The position numbers and the translations under genes were made by a program. Shown piece by piece: positions 47,012 through 61,000 of a stretch of DNA of 64,000 nt. The notes below the pieces were generated by a model. It did no database searches. It worked only from the letters and a program-made list of their open reading frames with translations, and had not been told where the DNA came from. Every line of letters begins with the position of its first letter. The stretch's first letter is position 1. The stretch is from Amblyornis subalaris (lineage: Eukaryota; Chordata; Aves; Passeriformes; Ptilonorhynchidae). The stretch lies in assembly GCA_018881555.1 (NCBI GenBank), contig JACAXG010000054.1, positions 1,240,001 to 1,304,000 on the forward strand. The letters are read 5' to 3'.

Positions 47012-50000
47012 GTATGAGAACAGACTGGGGATGTCACCGACTGGGGCTTCTGGGCCAAATTATTGAATCTGATATGTGAATACATCTGTGGAAACACAGA
47101 GGGTTGCTGACAGTCCAATATGTTAATGAAGTGTTTTTCTACTGGAACTCCTTCCAGAAGTTCAACATTACAACACCCACAAAACAGAATTAAATCCCAG
47201 TGTTAAACATCTGCTTCAAACACATTTTGCTACAGATGTCCTGAGACCTCAAGGATCTTTCTGGCAGGCTTGAAAGAGGGCACCATTCTCCCAACCTAGC
47301 AGATCCAGAGGTTTTTCTTTTGTCACTGCTTCTCAGGAGGAAAAGGCTATGAAAAGAAAGTCACCTTTTCAGCATAGCCGATATCGTATCTGTGTCCTTT
47401 TTTGCACTTGTCTTATCGAAGATAACTGCTCCAAGAGCTGCTTGTTCTTCAAGGTGAACCGAAACTTAAAAGTCTTGATGCTGTGTTCAGAAATCTGTGG
47501 TGTGAAACGTCCTCTCAAGAACCATTTTCAAAAGAGCAGAACACATCACAGAGAACATGACATTAGTGCATGTAGAGATGCCTGGTGTATGTTTTTAGTT
47601 GGGTGTTGGGTTTTGGGTTTTGTTTTTTGTCTCATTTTACTGTTCGTTTGTTAGGTAATATTTACCTTACTGAATTGTCAGGTTTAAAAATCACAGCAAA
47701 GTCCTGCAGTTTTTGCTTTCTAGAGCTGCATTCAGAAGAGTAGCAAGACAGGTGAACATAGGGAGTGAGAAAGGTGCCTTTCTGGACACAGCCTCTCCAT
47801 TTTCCACCCAAAAAAAGAGGAGTACCTGTGGCCATGCACATATGAAAAGAAGTGCAGTTCTGCAACCACTGTCAAAACATGTCTCCTGTATGAAACAAGC
47901 TTCTGATGCAAAACTGGGGCAAAATCAGAAAGGAACTTGTCCTCACAGAAGGTATTGAAACAAAAAAGTCTTCACTGTACACTGTGAGATTAAGTGTAAA
48001 ATTAAGGAAGGTGCTTTTCCATGTGCACTGGTTCTACTGCTTTCAGCTAAGAGCCAGAGCATTGAGAAATGCTGTCCTCTATAAAAGGTGTCCAGCCCAA
48101 GAAGGGGCTGGGAACACAGAAATAGAGTCCAGGTGAGTGCTCAGCTTCTCCCTGGCAGTCCCCACTGGGGCTGTGGGAGGGGGTGTGGTGTCTCACTCCA
48201 GCCCACTCCTCATTTAGCCCTCCACTCAGGCTTCTCTCTGCCTTAGCTGACACTGGTCCCCCACGGGCACCTGTTGAATTGTTGCCATGTTCACTGATTC
48301 CGAAGGGCTATGAGATTTGGTACAGTTACAAGGCTGTATGTAGCTAACAGTAACAAAGAACAAAGAACTTTTCAGGCACACTAAATATTTTGGTGGCTTC
48401 CTTGGTTCCAATGTTTCCCACCACCGAAAAATACAGTGCTGTATACAGACCTGGTTAGTGTTTGCTGCTGGCATGGAGCATGGTCACTATATGGTTTTGT
48501 TGGAAAGAAATACCCTTTGGGAAACACAACTTTGTAAAATACTTCATTTGGGATGAGCCATTTAAACTCGTACAGAACCTTTAAGCAGATTTGAAATTAA
48601 TTTACTGTCTCCTACCACCAGATGTCACTGATAACACTAAGCAAAGCACCTTTACCTGTGATTAAAGCCTTCTCCCAAAGGCAGGCTTGCACACCCACCT
48701 ATTTGCTGTCCACAGTGTGCACCATGGCCACAGGTGGTTGACGTTGCAGACATTACTTTAGCATTTGTCATGCGGAGCTTATTCAGTGTAAAGCCCTTCC
48801 TAGCATTGTCCCTGCTTATCATTTTGGGTTGTGTAATATTTTTCTCCAGAATCTCTACAGGTTGGATGGAATAGGCTTAGAGATCGGGCTTCCCTAAATG
48901 TACAGCTGTGGGAGTGACCAGGAGACCAAGTGTCAGGCTTACTGATGCAACCTGGCAAGGTACAAAAAAACACACTTTCCATAGCTTAAGGTAAAAATCA
49001 AAAACCTGAAAAATGAAATGGTAATAAAATTCTACCTTTGGACTTGTACCAAAACGGTTCTAGTGGGCAACAAAGGAGTAGGATCATCTTTAGGGAGACA
49101 GTCATGGAGACTGATGTGGCTGATATTGAAGGGATGCCAGCAGCCATCCTCTCTTCCTTGCCCAGGACANATGGAGCAGACAGACCCAGCCAGGATGGAC
49201 TTGGGAGCTGACAGGGAGCTGGTAAATGACTAACAGGAAAGCTATCATCACATTTACCTCTTGTGCCCCTAACAGAGTCTCACACACACATCTCAACAGG
49301 CAATGGAGCAAAGGCTGCTGTTCCTGAAGGTCTCAGGTTCAGAGTGTTGTCTGACACATGGGCTGACCCAGGAGGGCAGATCCCAGTCCGGAAGAGGAAT
49401 GTCAGGAATGACACCATTCAAGGACCTGATCCACATCTCGTATACTCAAAAGGGACCACTGGACTTCACTGGACCACTCACATGTGTGGCTTCAAAGGCA
49501 GGCCCTGCCTTCCATCCATCCTGGGCTAGAACATCCAGTGATAATCAGGGGAGCTACTGCTTCCATGGAAAAGCTCCCTTGGAAGGTGTCAGGTATTTGC
49601 CTCTCTGTTGTAGGTGGCTCAAAATCAGAAGTAATGAGATATAACCACCAACAAATCCACTCAATGGTTTGAGGATCAGCAGATTTGAATGTGTTAAACT
49701 CAGTGTCTGCAGTCAGATGGTTTCAGGTCAAAATTGGGCTAGCACACTACAGACACATTCTAAAGATGTAATGTTCCTCTGTAAATTCTGGGGTTTATTC
49801 AACATACTATGCTATATTTTTCATTTATCATTAATTCCTAAAAGTAGCCAAATAGATGTCATCTCTCTGGAACTAAAATTGTCCGTGCTCACCCCACCTG
49901 CGTATTAGTATTTGAGAACAATTGCTCTGTTTCTTTTAGTGACACACAAGATGGGAATCGAAGCCTGGCAGTGAAAATTTGGTTTAGGATTGAAGTCAAT

Positions 50001-53000
50001 GGGACCAGGAATTTACAATGGTTTATTTTCATGAGAATGGAGACTCCTTTAATGACATCACACAAATTAATCTTATTATGGCTTCTTTTATTTAGTTTAA
50101 AAGCACAATAAGGTGCGGCATGTGAGAACTGTAAATGTTTTAACTTCTTTAGTGGAATATTAGATGTCAGTTTTAGGGATTACTCCTTACTGGATGTCCT
50201 GCCATTTCTTTACAAGAGACTTAGCATCACTAAGAGGATTGCTGAGGATATTTGTGAAAAGACTTGAGCAACTGAATGCTGACTTTAATATTTGTTTTAG
50301 AAATTGTCCAAGGTGAAAGTGGTCAACTGGAAGATTTTTATTTCTGCCATTTCTGCTTTGTGTTTTATTAGCTGGAAAATTTAGTTAGAGGGTGTTGAAT
50401 TATTGTATTTAAGTTGTCTGTGACATTATTTTTATTCTTAAATTGTTATAAGAAAAATTAATGAATTATATCCGTTGCAATAATTCAGTAATATTGGTTT
50501 ATGAAAGGTCAAGAACACATTGAGGAGAAATTCCAAAGCTTGTACATCACAGCTAATCTTCACATAACACTAAAAGTGTTGTTCAGAAAGTCCCTGTCCT
50601 CACTTACCTGAAGTGACATGAACAATGCNCAAGTAGAGAAAAGAAAGCACATTTGGTCATATCCAGAAATACAGACTCCTGACTTCACACAACTTTTTTT
50701 TAAAAAGCAGAATGTGAAGAGTTTGTTTGGATTTTTATGCTGTGAAAATTGTCAAGAGACTATAAAGTCAGCCTGAGGTGTTTCAGCTAATGCTGCTTGG
50801 GATTTCACCCTCCACCTGCTGCAGTATGGGTGGAGGGCACTTACAGAAAGTTATGTGAGAACTTACATGTAGATATTTTTCCGATAGCATCATTCCTATG
50901 ACAGTGCCATTTTTACTTCACTAGAATTTACAAATACATCCAAGCCTGTAAATCATATCTACACTTCAAAATCTGCACTTAAGGAAAAAAAAAAGTGGCA
51001 TGAAAATATTACTACACTGTAAAAATTACCCTGCAATAAATTCGCAGAATATATTAGAATAGGGGAGCCAATTCTCTTAACCCTAAAATATGGTGTAATC
51101 TGTGTTCTTTTGTCAACAGCTAATGGTTGTGTTTGATAAAAAAACTCGTAAATCTGTTTCCATACCCCCTAAATAAAATATTTGTTTAATGATAACAGCA
51201 GCATGGGCACCAGGAATACTTATTTGATGAAAAATATTTCTTCACACGGATAAGGTGTACCCAATTTAAAAGAAAAATATTATAATGGCCATTCCCAAGA
51301 CACCTTTTGCGAGTGACTCTTGGTGGAAGGACATGACTCTGTTCTGCAGTCAGCCCAGCAGTCACATTCCTTTGGCTGAGTGGGAATTATTTAAGTTTGC
51401 TCTAACTTAAAGATAGCAGTAGCAACAGAATTTACTTAGGAGCCAGACAGGCTCCTATGCCAATAAAATTGCACCGCACTGACCCAGAGAGGGCATCTTG
51501 CTGGTAGACAGATCAGTGGTTGGGCAGGTTCTGCTGCATTTCCTTCCACTTGCACCAAAATATTTGCACAAAGCAGCGTTAGAAATGTGCAGCAGGGACA
51601 AACTGACACATGGGCAGGGAGCTGGTGGGTACTGAGAGGTATGAGGGTTGTGCCTGACAGGTGACAGCTGGACCTGGGGTCCCTGCTGTGTAGCAGTGCC
51701 AAGTGAATGTGTTGAAGCTGGAGTAGTGAGGTTACTCCAGGACGACCAGCCTTGCAAGCTGCCCACCAAACCCTCATATGGCCAAAGGTTAAGGAAGAAG
51801 AGAAAGCTCCAGCATGGGTTTACTTGGTCCCCATGGGCCTATGCTCTCCAGGGGACTGGGGAGCCACCTCTGCCAACATACTTCTTCGTACAGCAGAGAG
51901 CTGGTGCCTGAGGCAGATTCTGTGCCTGCACAACCCACTTCTCATCCTGTGAGACTGCCCCAGCCCTGGGAACCACACTTGTCCTGCCCAAGGACACCCC
52001 TGATCCTGGACACCCCTGATCTCTATTCCTAAATACCTCCACCCTTTCCAATGCATACACTGTTTCTGAAGGGTATCTTACTGATGTGGCAAAGCCAAAC
52101 CCACAAACATTAAGATTTTCCAGAGCAGCCCTTGAAGCTGTTACACAGGACACTCCATAGCTGCCTATGGAAAGCCTCAAGTGTCCTTGCTCTGTGCAAT
52201 GCCAAGGATGGACATGGGACCACAATGCTACGGGGGCTTCTTGGGGACAGTGGTGGCTTTGTGGCAGAGGGTTGCAGACAGAGACAGAGCAGGCTGGCAG
52301 TGATACTTGTTCTGGGCTTCTCCAAGACTTGCCTCTTCCACCAAGGTTACATGCAATGCTGGGTAACCATGAGTGAAATAGCTGACCAATGTATTTTTCT
52401 GTTCCAGGCAGGTGTAAAAATCTATTAAATTAAAAAATATTAACCACATTGGGTTTGCAAACAATCTGTTCACTGATACTGGAATTCACAAATCCAGTAT
52501 ATTACCTTTGTTTAATAAACATCGATTCATAATAAACATATATTACTTCAGTAAGTATGCCCAGATTATTTCCAAAAAACACTTTAAAATTTGGGTTTTT
52601 TCTGAATTTTGAATTGCAATTTCCCTTCAACGTTGGCTTGACACATTAAATAAAGAGCAAAAATATCATTCATTAAAATATAAAAACTACAAATCTAAAT
52701 TAATGTATTTGCGTGTGTACAACTGCCTAAATGACAGGCACTGTCTAGTTCTGGTTAGTGAAAAACACAAACTGAGTGAAAATGTTGTATATGTGTCTGT
52801 AAATCAGTAGTGTCTGAAGATATACTAGCAGATAAAGGTAAGTGTTTCTCTTGGAAAATAAAAAAATATATTAATTTTTTTCTTTCCTTATCCCTGTGTG
52901 GCACCACCTCTGCACCTTTAGACAATTTATCAAAGATTTCCTCTTCCAAAAAGTCTCAGCTACTGCCCCACTCCAAGACAACATTGCTGCCCTCCAAATC

Positions 53001-55261
53001 CTATTGAGACACAAGATCTCCAGCCATCCCCAGGCACAGATGACTTGCAGTTCCTACAAAAGTTTTGCTGATGAACTGCCCCATGGGAACATACCTACAC
53101 CCCATAGGAGCTGCCTGGCCTTGCAGACAGTACAGGGCTGTAGTAGTGCCTGTGAGAATGGACAGGATGAGCTGAAGAAAAACTAAAAGGGACTCTAAGA
53201 GAGGTCTTGTTCAGGAGCTGAAACTCACAGGAGTCAGGAGACCTTTTCCCTATTCCTCTAAGAACTTCGCATGAGTTTAATAGGTGCCACAGCAGCATGG
53301 GACTTGAGACTGGAAAACACCTCAACCACAGGGACACAGTGCCAGTGCCCCTGACCTCTCCTTTCTTCCCATGTGACTTCAAACTTGGGACTTTTGGACA
53401 TCTACTAGCAGTCTGAGGTTCATTAAAAAGTTACTGGGAAGTACAGAAGGCAGTTATTGGTGTGCAGCCAACGTGGTATAAACATACATTGAGTGTGGGG
53501 CATGTGGAATAACTGTTCTGCAGCCCCTTTTGGACTTCCTGCTGCTGGTTCTGTGGGATGGAGCTCAGTGACCTATCCCATCTTCTCCAGGCCTGTGCTC
53601 TCCAACTAAAGAATAAATTCAGTTTTACTGTCTTTATTTACACTATATGCTAACTCACTTCTGGGAAAAAGTGCTATACAAAGCATCCAAGTCCAAGGTG
53701 CAGTTTCATGCTTAAGCAGCTACTGAAGGACTACTCATCCTTATGAAACAGCTGCTTCTGAGGGGCTGCTAAAGCCATGATCTGCATGGTTATCAGCAAT
53801 ACAGATGGCAGTCATGTAAAAGAAACAGGACTTTGCAGCAGGACAGGCTTCCATGGTCAATCTCTGTAAGCAGCTGCTGTCGCTNCTTCTGTACATATGC
53901 AGCCTCTCTCTGATCTCCCCAAAATAAGCAGAGCAAGGGGAACACAGGTGAGACAAACAGGAAGAACAACAGGTCTACCATTTGGCTTTTGCTGGGTTAC
54001 CCATATCCATCCTGAGCTGGATCCACGTATGTGTGGGAGGCTGTGCCTCCAANCCAAGAGCTGCACACTGCTATAAAATCCAATCCATATGGCTAGGATA
54101 CTCCTCAGCAGAAATACGTCCTCTTTTCTCTTCTCTTTAGGAAAAGGGCCTTCCCTTAGGTTATTCCCCCTAGTCTTATGACTGGTACACTGGATTTCCA
54201 CTATGTTTAAAAAGCATGAGAGTCTATAGTGGTTCTCCATCTTTAAAAGGAAAGGAATCTTCTTTAGAAGACCCATGCTGAATATTGTTCAATCAATGGG
54301 ATGGATGATCATGGTCCTTTTCTCTGTATGATCCCAGCACGCTTCCATTCCTGAGCACTAAAATTTGTCTTGCTTTTGGAAAAAACACCCCAAACATCCA
54401 TATGCACAACTGACACTTCAACAGAAAGTGTATGCATCAACCCATCTCCTTCCGGCAGCATGGCTGGAACAGGAGCTACGTGTATCACACGAGGCAATGG
54501 CATCTCTGGTTAAGTCCAAGGACGAAGCCCAGCTGACCACATTTCCAATTTTCAAGCCTGCTGTCAGCATGCAGCCCACAGCAGGTGCCTACACAACGCC
54601 TCACAAGGTGCTCCATTTCCCGTTGGAGACACCATAGAAAGCACCTCTGGTATGCATGGACCCTCGTGGGCCCTCAGCCAGCCTCGGGGCAGAGTTGGGG
54701 GCCGGCACCACTCAGCCCCTCATGCCTGTTCTGCTCTGCTGGAACCTCATCCTTGCTCTCACTCATCAGCAGCAGCAGGTTCACAAGGTCTGGTCCCATG
54801 CTCCTAGATAATAAACACAAGCCCTTGCAGATTCGAAGCATGGAATTCGTAACTCTTTAGGCAGCTATTGCTGGTATTTTAATCACTTTCTCAAATGGCC
54901 CATCTGTCTTATTCTGCCAGCAAATGAGGACCAGAGCTCCACAGTTTCTTACTTTGAGTGTTTATACAGCCAACAAACCTTTTGGCTTGTGGCCGACTTC
55001 AGAAATACAGATTATTAATATTTATTTATATCAAATAATTAACTAGGAAATACAGGCACAGAGCAGTGCTCAGCTTGATAATGTGGTATTATACAAACAC
55101 ACAGAAAAGCAACCTTCCATCCCTCAATCAAAGTAACAGGCAGGCGAGAACAAAAGAGGTACAGAGCATAAGGAAAGGGCATTTCTGTATCTCAAAGGTT
55201 TATTGCAAGAATTGTTGTTTATGATTCACTAAAGGAAAGAAAAATCCCATGTTGAATGAAA
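47012..55261. other. Stretch without recognised gene
   Basis: No gene was recognised. The TAGAP C-terminal exon expected beyond 47011 was looked for by its phrases and not found. Very AT-rich DNA occupies 49.9-51.4 kb and 52.4-52.9 kb; a GC-richer part with longer unrecognisable frames lies at 51.4-52.4 kb. Confidence 0.4.
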
Positions 55262-55640
55262 TGACAGTTAAACAGGGATGACCGTGCTGGGTCAAAACAG
55301 CAGCATTTCAAGTCCAGTCCAGGACTCTATCTCCAGAGCAGCCAACAGTTATTGCCTAATGACAGCACGAGGACACGGGAGGCTGCTCCCCAAAATGCTT
55401 CCGCAGGATGCAGATTTGCACCTCAAAGAGTTCCTGAATCAGAGGTGTTTGTGTTGAGCATCCCTGCACAGATTTTTCCTCCATGATCGTGCTTAATTGT
55501 GTTTTGAACTGCTTCCTGACATCCTGTAGCAGTGAGTTCCAAGATTTGTTTTGTGGGAAGAGGTACCTTCTTTTGAACCTGCCACCTCATAATTTCATTT
55601 GATGATCACTCTTCTCCCCCAGATGTTATGCTAAGCATTT
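55262..55640 (-). mobile_element. Ancient CR1-like LINE relic
   Basis: The text reads in antisense like an old sauropsid CR1: 'accgtgctgggtcaaaaca' near 55280, 'gtccaggactctatctc' near 55318, then 'gcagtgagttccaagattt' near 55530 and 'acctgccacctcataatttcatt' near 55577. The order matches that family as known from reptiles and birds. It is heavily diverged. Confidence 0.55.
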
Positions 55641-56740
55641 CAGTAAATACTTCTTGAATCCAGTAGCAACTTTGTTTAGAAAAAAAGAAACAAACGTCAT
55701 ATTTCGAGAATTCAGCTGTATGAAATAATACATATATAAAAATTACATAAGATACACTCCAAGATATCTTCCCCACCAGCACATGCACATTCTTTATTAT
55801 CTTACCAAGGTCTCACCAAAAAAGGCAAAAAAGCCACCATAAAAAGCCCCCAAAACCACCCACAAAGAACCAAATCCTGAGATCCCACAGTAGATACCTT
55901 ATCTGGGAGCAGCAAAGGACTATATGCAATTAGTAGGATGAGAATAGGTATAATGCAATTGCACAGTGCAGACCAGGAACATGTGTGCTGGGGGCATTTC
56001 CACAACACCAGCCTAGCTTAAGCAGGTAGGAACACATCTTTGTAGCCATTCACTGCACTTACAGCATTTGCAATCTTGAGCAAAGTCAGGAATCTGGCGT
56101 ATTTTTAACATTTTCCTTATCGTAAGTTTTTTAAAAAGGCAAAAATCTTCAAATAGGAGACTATTTGCTTTCATTCTGAGTCACGTCAGTTTTCACACAG
56201 CTCTCCTCTACTCACCTCCTCATGATATGTCTCCATCTTTCCCAGAGGGAAAGGGGATAAAAAGAAACCCCACCCTTAGGTTTCCCCATTGGTGGATATG
56301 GCTTTATGCACCGATCATGCATGTCTGTGTAGGATGGGGAGGCCTGAGCTGTCAGCCCCAGGCAGGGCAGGCCTGCATCGTCCCAGCTGCATCTTACCCA
56401 GAAACGGGCTGGCTCTGTACTATCTCTGCAACCTTCTCCTGTGGCACCACAGCTCAGACTAATGCGGGAGAGATGGAAGAGCCCAGGCCAAGGCGATAAG
56501 CTTTATCAGCCCACTTCCTTCTCTGGGAACAGCCAGTCTCAGGCCTTAAACAGATGCTGTTTTAAAAGCACACGCATGACACGGCTGCCAGAACGGGTTT
56601 GGGGTTTTCATGATGGGGTGGCACCGGCTGCCCTCGGTTGCTGTAGAGGGAGGTCGAGCGCACGCTTTGAAGGGAGGCATGAACTAAGACCCGCAGGAAG
56701 AGTCACCGAGTCCTTGAAGGAGGACAAAGTGACAAAGCCA
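55641..56740. other. Stretch without recognised gene
   Basis: AT-rich DNA that rises in GC content toward the CpG island. No exon or repeat was recognised. Confidence 0.4.
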
Positions 56741-57234
56741 GGCACCAAGGGCCCGAGCGTGTCGCGCCCTGCCCCGGGGCTACTCCCGAGGGACGGGGCC
56801 GCGCCCAGCCGGCTGCTCGGGGTGCGGGTGAGCCGCCGCCAGGGGTGGGGCGGGGGCGCTGGCGGCGGGGCCCGGGGCGGCGGTCCCAGAGCTCCGCCAC
56901 CGCCACACCTGCGCCAGCCGGGCGGCTCTGCCGCCGCCCTCGGGCCGCCATTTATAGCGCGCTATTTTGGTCGCGCGGGGCCATTGGGCGCCGCCGCGTG
57001 ACGGCACCGCCGCGCCCGGGGCAAAGTCCCGCCGCTCCCGCCGCCCGGGCTGGGGGGTGCGGGCGGCGCCCGGCGGGCCGAGTGCGCATGCCCGGGCACC
57101 GGGGCGCTGCCGGCGGGACGGAGGAGTTGCCCCGGGACGGCCATGCGGGGCCTCCTGCGGTCTGCTGCCCCGCTGGAGCGGGGACACACGGGGCGTCCCT
57201 GCNCCGAGTCGCTTCCGGGCGCTGCTCGCGCAGA

Positions 57235-57303
57235 ATGGCGGGGCTGGGGGGAGTTCCCTCCTGCTGCTGCTGCTGCTGCTGGAGAGGGCAGCAGCGCCCG
57301 AGG
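57235..57303 (+). CDS. Candidate first coding exon with signal peptide; possibly FNDC1
   Basis: An ATG in ideal context (CAGAATGG, A at -3 and G at +4) starts MAGLGG and then runs into seven CTG units. In its own frame these read as cysteines; one frame over they read as eight leucines followed by ERAAAPEGG, exactly a signal-peptide core and cleavage region. One base missing from the G run at about 57246-57251 would explain the mismatch. A possible donor (AGG|GTGGGA) is at 57304. In human the gene beside TAGAP in this divergent position is FNDC1, a secreted protein whose first exon encodes a signal peptide. The link to FNDC1 is inference; no fibronectin exon was found in the remaining 6.7 kb. 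Confidence 0.3.
57261..57281. repeat. CTG trinucleotide repeat
   Basis: Seven perfect CTG units, inside the candidate signal-peptide exon. Confidence 0.95.
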
Positions 57304-57624
57304 GTGGGATTGCCAGGGGTCTGTGGGCGGGGGATCAGAGGCGTATTTCAGGCCGTTCATCCTTCGCCTGACCTGCGGATGGGCAGTCACTTATCCCTGT
57401 CTCTGGGACAGCACAGGGATGAGAGGCTGGCAGGGGCAGCTGGGCTCAGATATGAGCCTGATGTGAGGTGGGTGCGAGGGATCAGTGACAGCAGGCACAG
57501 CTGCCTCAGGTGTTGGTCTAACTGAAAGTGTGCTATGGCACCTTGGTACTCCTGACACCAGCAAAAGGAACCTGTGGGAAGCAGCCAGATTGTGTCCATC
57601 ATTAGATGCCCAAACTACCTTTCC

Positions 57625-58065
57625 AGAATCACAGAATTAGGTTGGAAAAGATATCTGAGGTCATTGAGTCCAACCTATGATGTAACACCCCCTTGTCAAC
57701 TAGACGATGGCACTCAGTGCCACATCCAGTCTTTCCTTAAACACCTCAAGGACGGTGAATCCACCAGCTCCGTGGGCAGCCCGGTCCAGTGTCAAATCAC
57801 CCTTTCTGTGAAGAAATTCCTCCTNATGTCCATCCTAAACCTCCCCTGGCACACTTAAGACTGTGGCCTCTTGTTCTATCACTTGTTACCTGGCAGAAGA
57901 GACTGACCCCCATCTGGCTNCAATCTCCTTTCAGGCAGTTGTAAAGAGCAATAAGGTCCCCCCTGAGTCTCCCTTCCCCCAGGCTAAACATCCCCAGCTC
58001 CCTCAGCCGCTCCTCACAGGACTTGTGCTCCAGACCCTTCCCCAGCTTCATTGTCCTTTTCTGGA
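57625..58065 (-). mobile_element. CR1 LINE, 3' portion
   Basis: It starts with the antisense CR1 end (agaatcacagaattaggttgg), then passes through 'gtccaacctatgatgtaaca', 'cctcaaggacggtgaatccacca', 'ggcctcttgttctatcactt', and 'ccccagctccctcagccgctcc', all in the fixed order of avian CR1 in minus orientation. The reverse-transcriptase part is absent, as usual. It lies about 300 bases right of the CpG island. Confidence 0.95.
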
Positions 58066-61000
58066 CAGTACCTTAATTGAGGTTTGCTGATTTTGGGCTC
58101 TATATATAAACATCCTCACATCCACAGTCCTCCATGACAGGGTTGGACAGAGTCCAATGGCTCAGATCACTGCAGAATTTTTTTTTTTTTGCATATAGCA
58201 CAAAACATTTAACAAATGTTAAATGTTACTGGGAGTCAGTGCCATTCAAAAATGACCTCCAGAACACCTCGCCCATAAAAGCCATGTGTGACTTTCATAC
58301 TCCATTTATAGAGACAGAGTGTGATGATTGGGAGATAACATTTTTGGCAACTGCAGCCCCTCAAGTCTGCAGTAGGCCGACTGGGTACATTGGTACACAC
58401 CTGAGAGGAGGGTCAGAAAACTCCACTGGGTGAAAGAGCAGCTTGCCATTTCATGTGGTCGAAGAGCTCCACAGTAAATAGTGTCAAGATCCAATTGCCT
58501 GGTTACATGAGTAATTGTTATATGAGTGTGGAAGTTTCTCCAGTTCACAAAACTGTTCAACTAAGACAGCACTTCAAGAAAGATGCAATTATTAGCTTGG
58601 CAAATGTAGCATGGGACTGAACAAGCTGTGCAAATTGCCTTCTTTAAGTCTTGCAGGAATCATCATCCCTGGAGTTCTTGAATGTAACTCTCAGGAGGAT
58701 GCAGAAATCAAGCCACATGGAGCTGGGTGTCAGAAATCCCAAGTTTTCTGCAGACAGCAGAAAAGATGCTCCCAGCATCTTCTGGGAGCAATACGGTTTG
58801 GAAAAGCAACAACATATTGGTGTGGCCCTGAAATACTCATTTGTCTAAGCCCTTTGTCTCCCACAAGATTTTGTCTGTGCAGGCAAGATCTGTGTTAATC
58901 TGGAACCTGCGCCAAAAGACTCCAGGACAGTTTCTGCCAGGTAATAGGCCTATCACACATTAAGCACACAGACAGGGAAGGACATTTTACATTTCTTGTC
59001 TGCTAGCAGTTATAGTAAAATATCAACTAGTTGCACTTTGAATGGTTTAGTTTACAACATTTCCTGATTTAGACTTTTTTGGCAAGTGGAGTGCAATACA
59101 TAAACTTTGCAGAAGCTGTTTCTGTTTGTCCATCTTCTGTTTTAGAACCTATTTATGTTATGGCTTAAAAGTTATTCCAAGGAGTACTGAATTTTTTAAA
59201 CCAAAGATTATGCTACTGTTCACCTGGCAGTGCTTTGTAATTTCTAAAGAACAATCCTGGATATGTGTCTTTTATACATATATTTAGAAGCGTATCGTGC
59301 TTGTACAGACACAAGTTATGCGTGTTTACATATGAAGCACTGTTGAAAGAAAGAGAAATGCATTCCTCCCAGCAGCTGCTGCTCATTAATCCATTAAAAG
59401 AAAATCTACTTCCATAAAGCTGTTCACTCAGGAATTAACATGTACCATTCTGTAAGTGTTCCCAAGCTGTCACGTTGGGACCACTATTGAGCTGTATACA
59501 ACTNCATACTATAAAATTTTACACATTTCACAAAGCTGGGCACTTACACCACTGTTGATCATATCTAGAAAATGAAATTGGGGAATCTCTTGATGCTCGC
59601 ATTCAGAGCTTCATTACAAGTCCTTTGTAGACTATGAGAGTCTTTTCAGGAAGTTCACTGTGCTTGAGGACATGCTGTCAGTGCATAAAGGTTCACGGAA
59701 TTTTTTACAGAAGAATTTTAGGAGGGAGCAGAAAGTGAAGTTTGTGGGTTTAGTATAGATCTGCCTCATATCTGGTTAGCTTTGTCCTTGTCCATGTGTC
59801 TAGAGTTGTTTTATCCAAACAAAAATATAACTAGATTCCAGTTTTATAANAGTCTTAATTTAAAACCAGTTTACAATGATTGGAAAGTCAAGGCTCACTG
59901 GCATCACAATTTCAGTGTTGTTCCTCAAGGAACTGTTTTGGAAAGATCCACACTTGCCAAATGCTTCAATTTACTAAAGTTTAAGAAGAAACTCAAGATT
60001 GTATTATCAACTTATAAATCCATCTGCCAGCTAGGATCTAAAAAAAGCTTTTATTTGGATGCGAGGATTTTATTGCCTTTGAGCTAACAGTATGAACTGC
60101 CTGATAAGCAGAGCATTTCTGCTAATATTTAGCGAATAAACCTTGGCTGCTGGACTTATCCCCTATCACTGAAGCAAAGGGAAGGATTCTCTAAGCTCTC
60201 ATTGACTTAGCTGTGAACAAAAGCAGAACCTCTGCCAAAAGCAAAATGCAAGTAGTTCCACAACATTGAAATAGTGAAACTGCATTGTTAATGGAGATGT
60301 TGAATTGTGTGGGTTTTATCGCTTACACGTAGTAATTGTATGTTACTGGGACGAGCGGTTTTGCCACCACCACAAATTGAAGGCATCGTCAAGGAATGTC
60401 AGTGAGGTTTTGTGCTCACTGAATCTCATCTGCTGTGGGGGGAAAAGACTGAGTAGTGCTTAATGATTAGATAGATCCAGTTTCTGCCTTGCCAGTGCCA
60501 TGGTCACCAGTGTAGTGCACTGCTCAGTTTTCTGAGACTCCAGAGTAACAAAGAATAAACTGTAACCAATAAGGAACAGCATGCGATGGAGGGAAGTTTG
60601 GGAATGATGTGATAGTCATGGAAGGAGCTAATTTTATATGACAGTTGTTAACACACTGTTGTGATCAATTGCATGAAGTCAGATTTTACCTGCCTCGTTA
60701 ATAAACAATTTATAATGCACAGGGAAGGGTAGACTGAGGCCTGGTATCTGCCTTTGCATTCAGAAGACTCTTTTAAAAGACTAATCTAAAGGGGTGCTTA
60801 AGCAAAATTTTGCAACATGCAAAATATTTCTTACGAGGCTGACCAAATTCTTGTCAACCTAATGAGAGACTGAAAATCTGTTTGCAAAGCCAGTCTCGTT
60901 GCAAATGTTGCTGCACGGAAAAATAGTTGCAACTTTTGTCATGAAAACATGAGCTCCAGCGTTCAGGGAAACAGTGCATTTTGCAGAAAGGAACACAAGG

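Larger units (their letters stand above)
56740..57330. promoter_or_regulatory. CpG island with core promoter motifs
   Basis: CpG density is very high from about 56755 to 57310. On the minus strand, in order, are a CGTCA half-CRE (57103 side: 56999-57003), CCAAT (56987-56983), a CArG-like CCAAAATAGC (56970-56961) and CTATAAATGG (56957-56948), which serves both as a TATA box and as a near-CArG box. This layout favours minus-strand initiation near 56920, but plus-strand initiation is also possible and the ATG at 57235 has a strong Kozak context. A divergent promoter would fit. Confidence 0.65.

Noticed and set aside
49980..50010. Phrase 'gaagtcaatgggac', common in old sauropsid repeats
   Set aside because: Too short to assign an element.
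52808..52837. Plus-strand splice pair around 30 bases (AAATCAG ... AAAG|GTAAGT)
   Set aside because: Starts with a stop in one frame and has no neighbour or homology; taken as a chance pair and as a warning about the other candidates.
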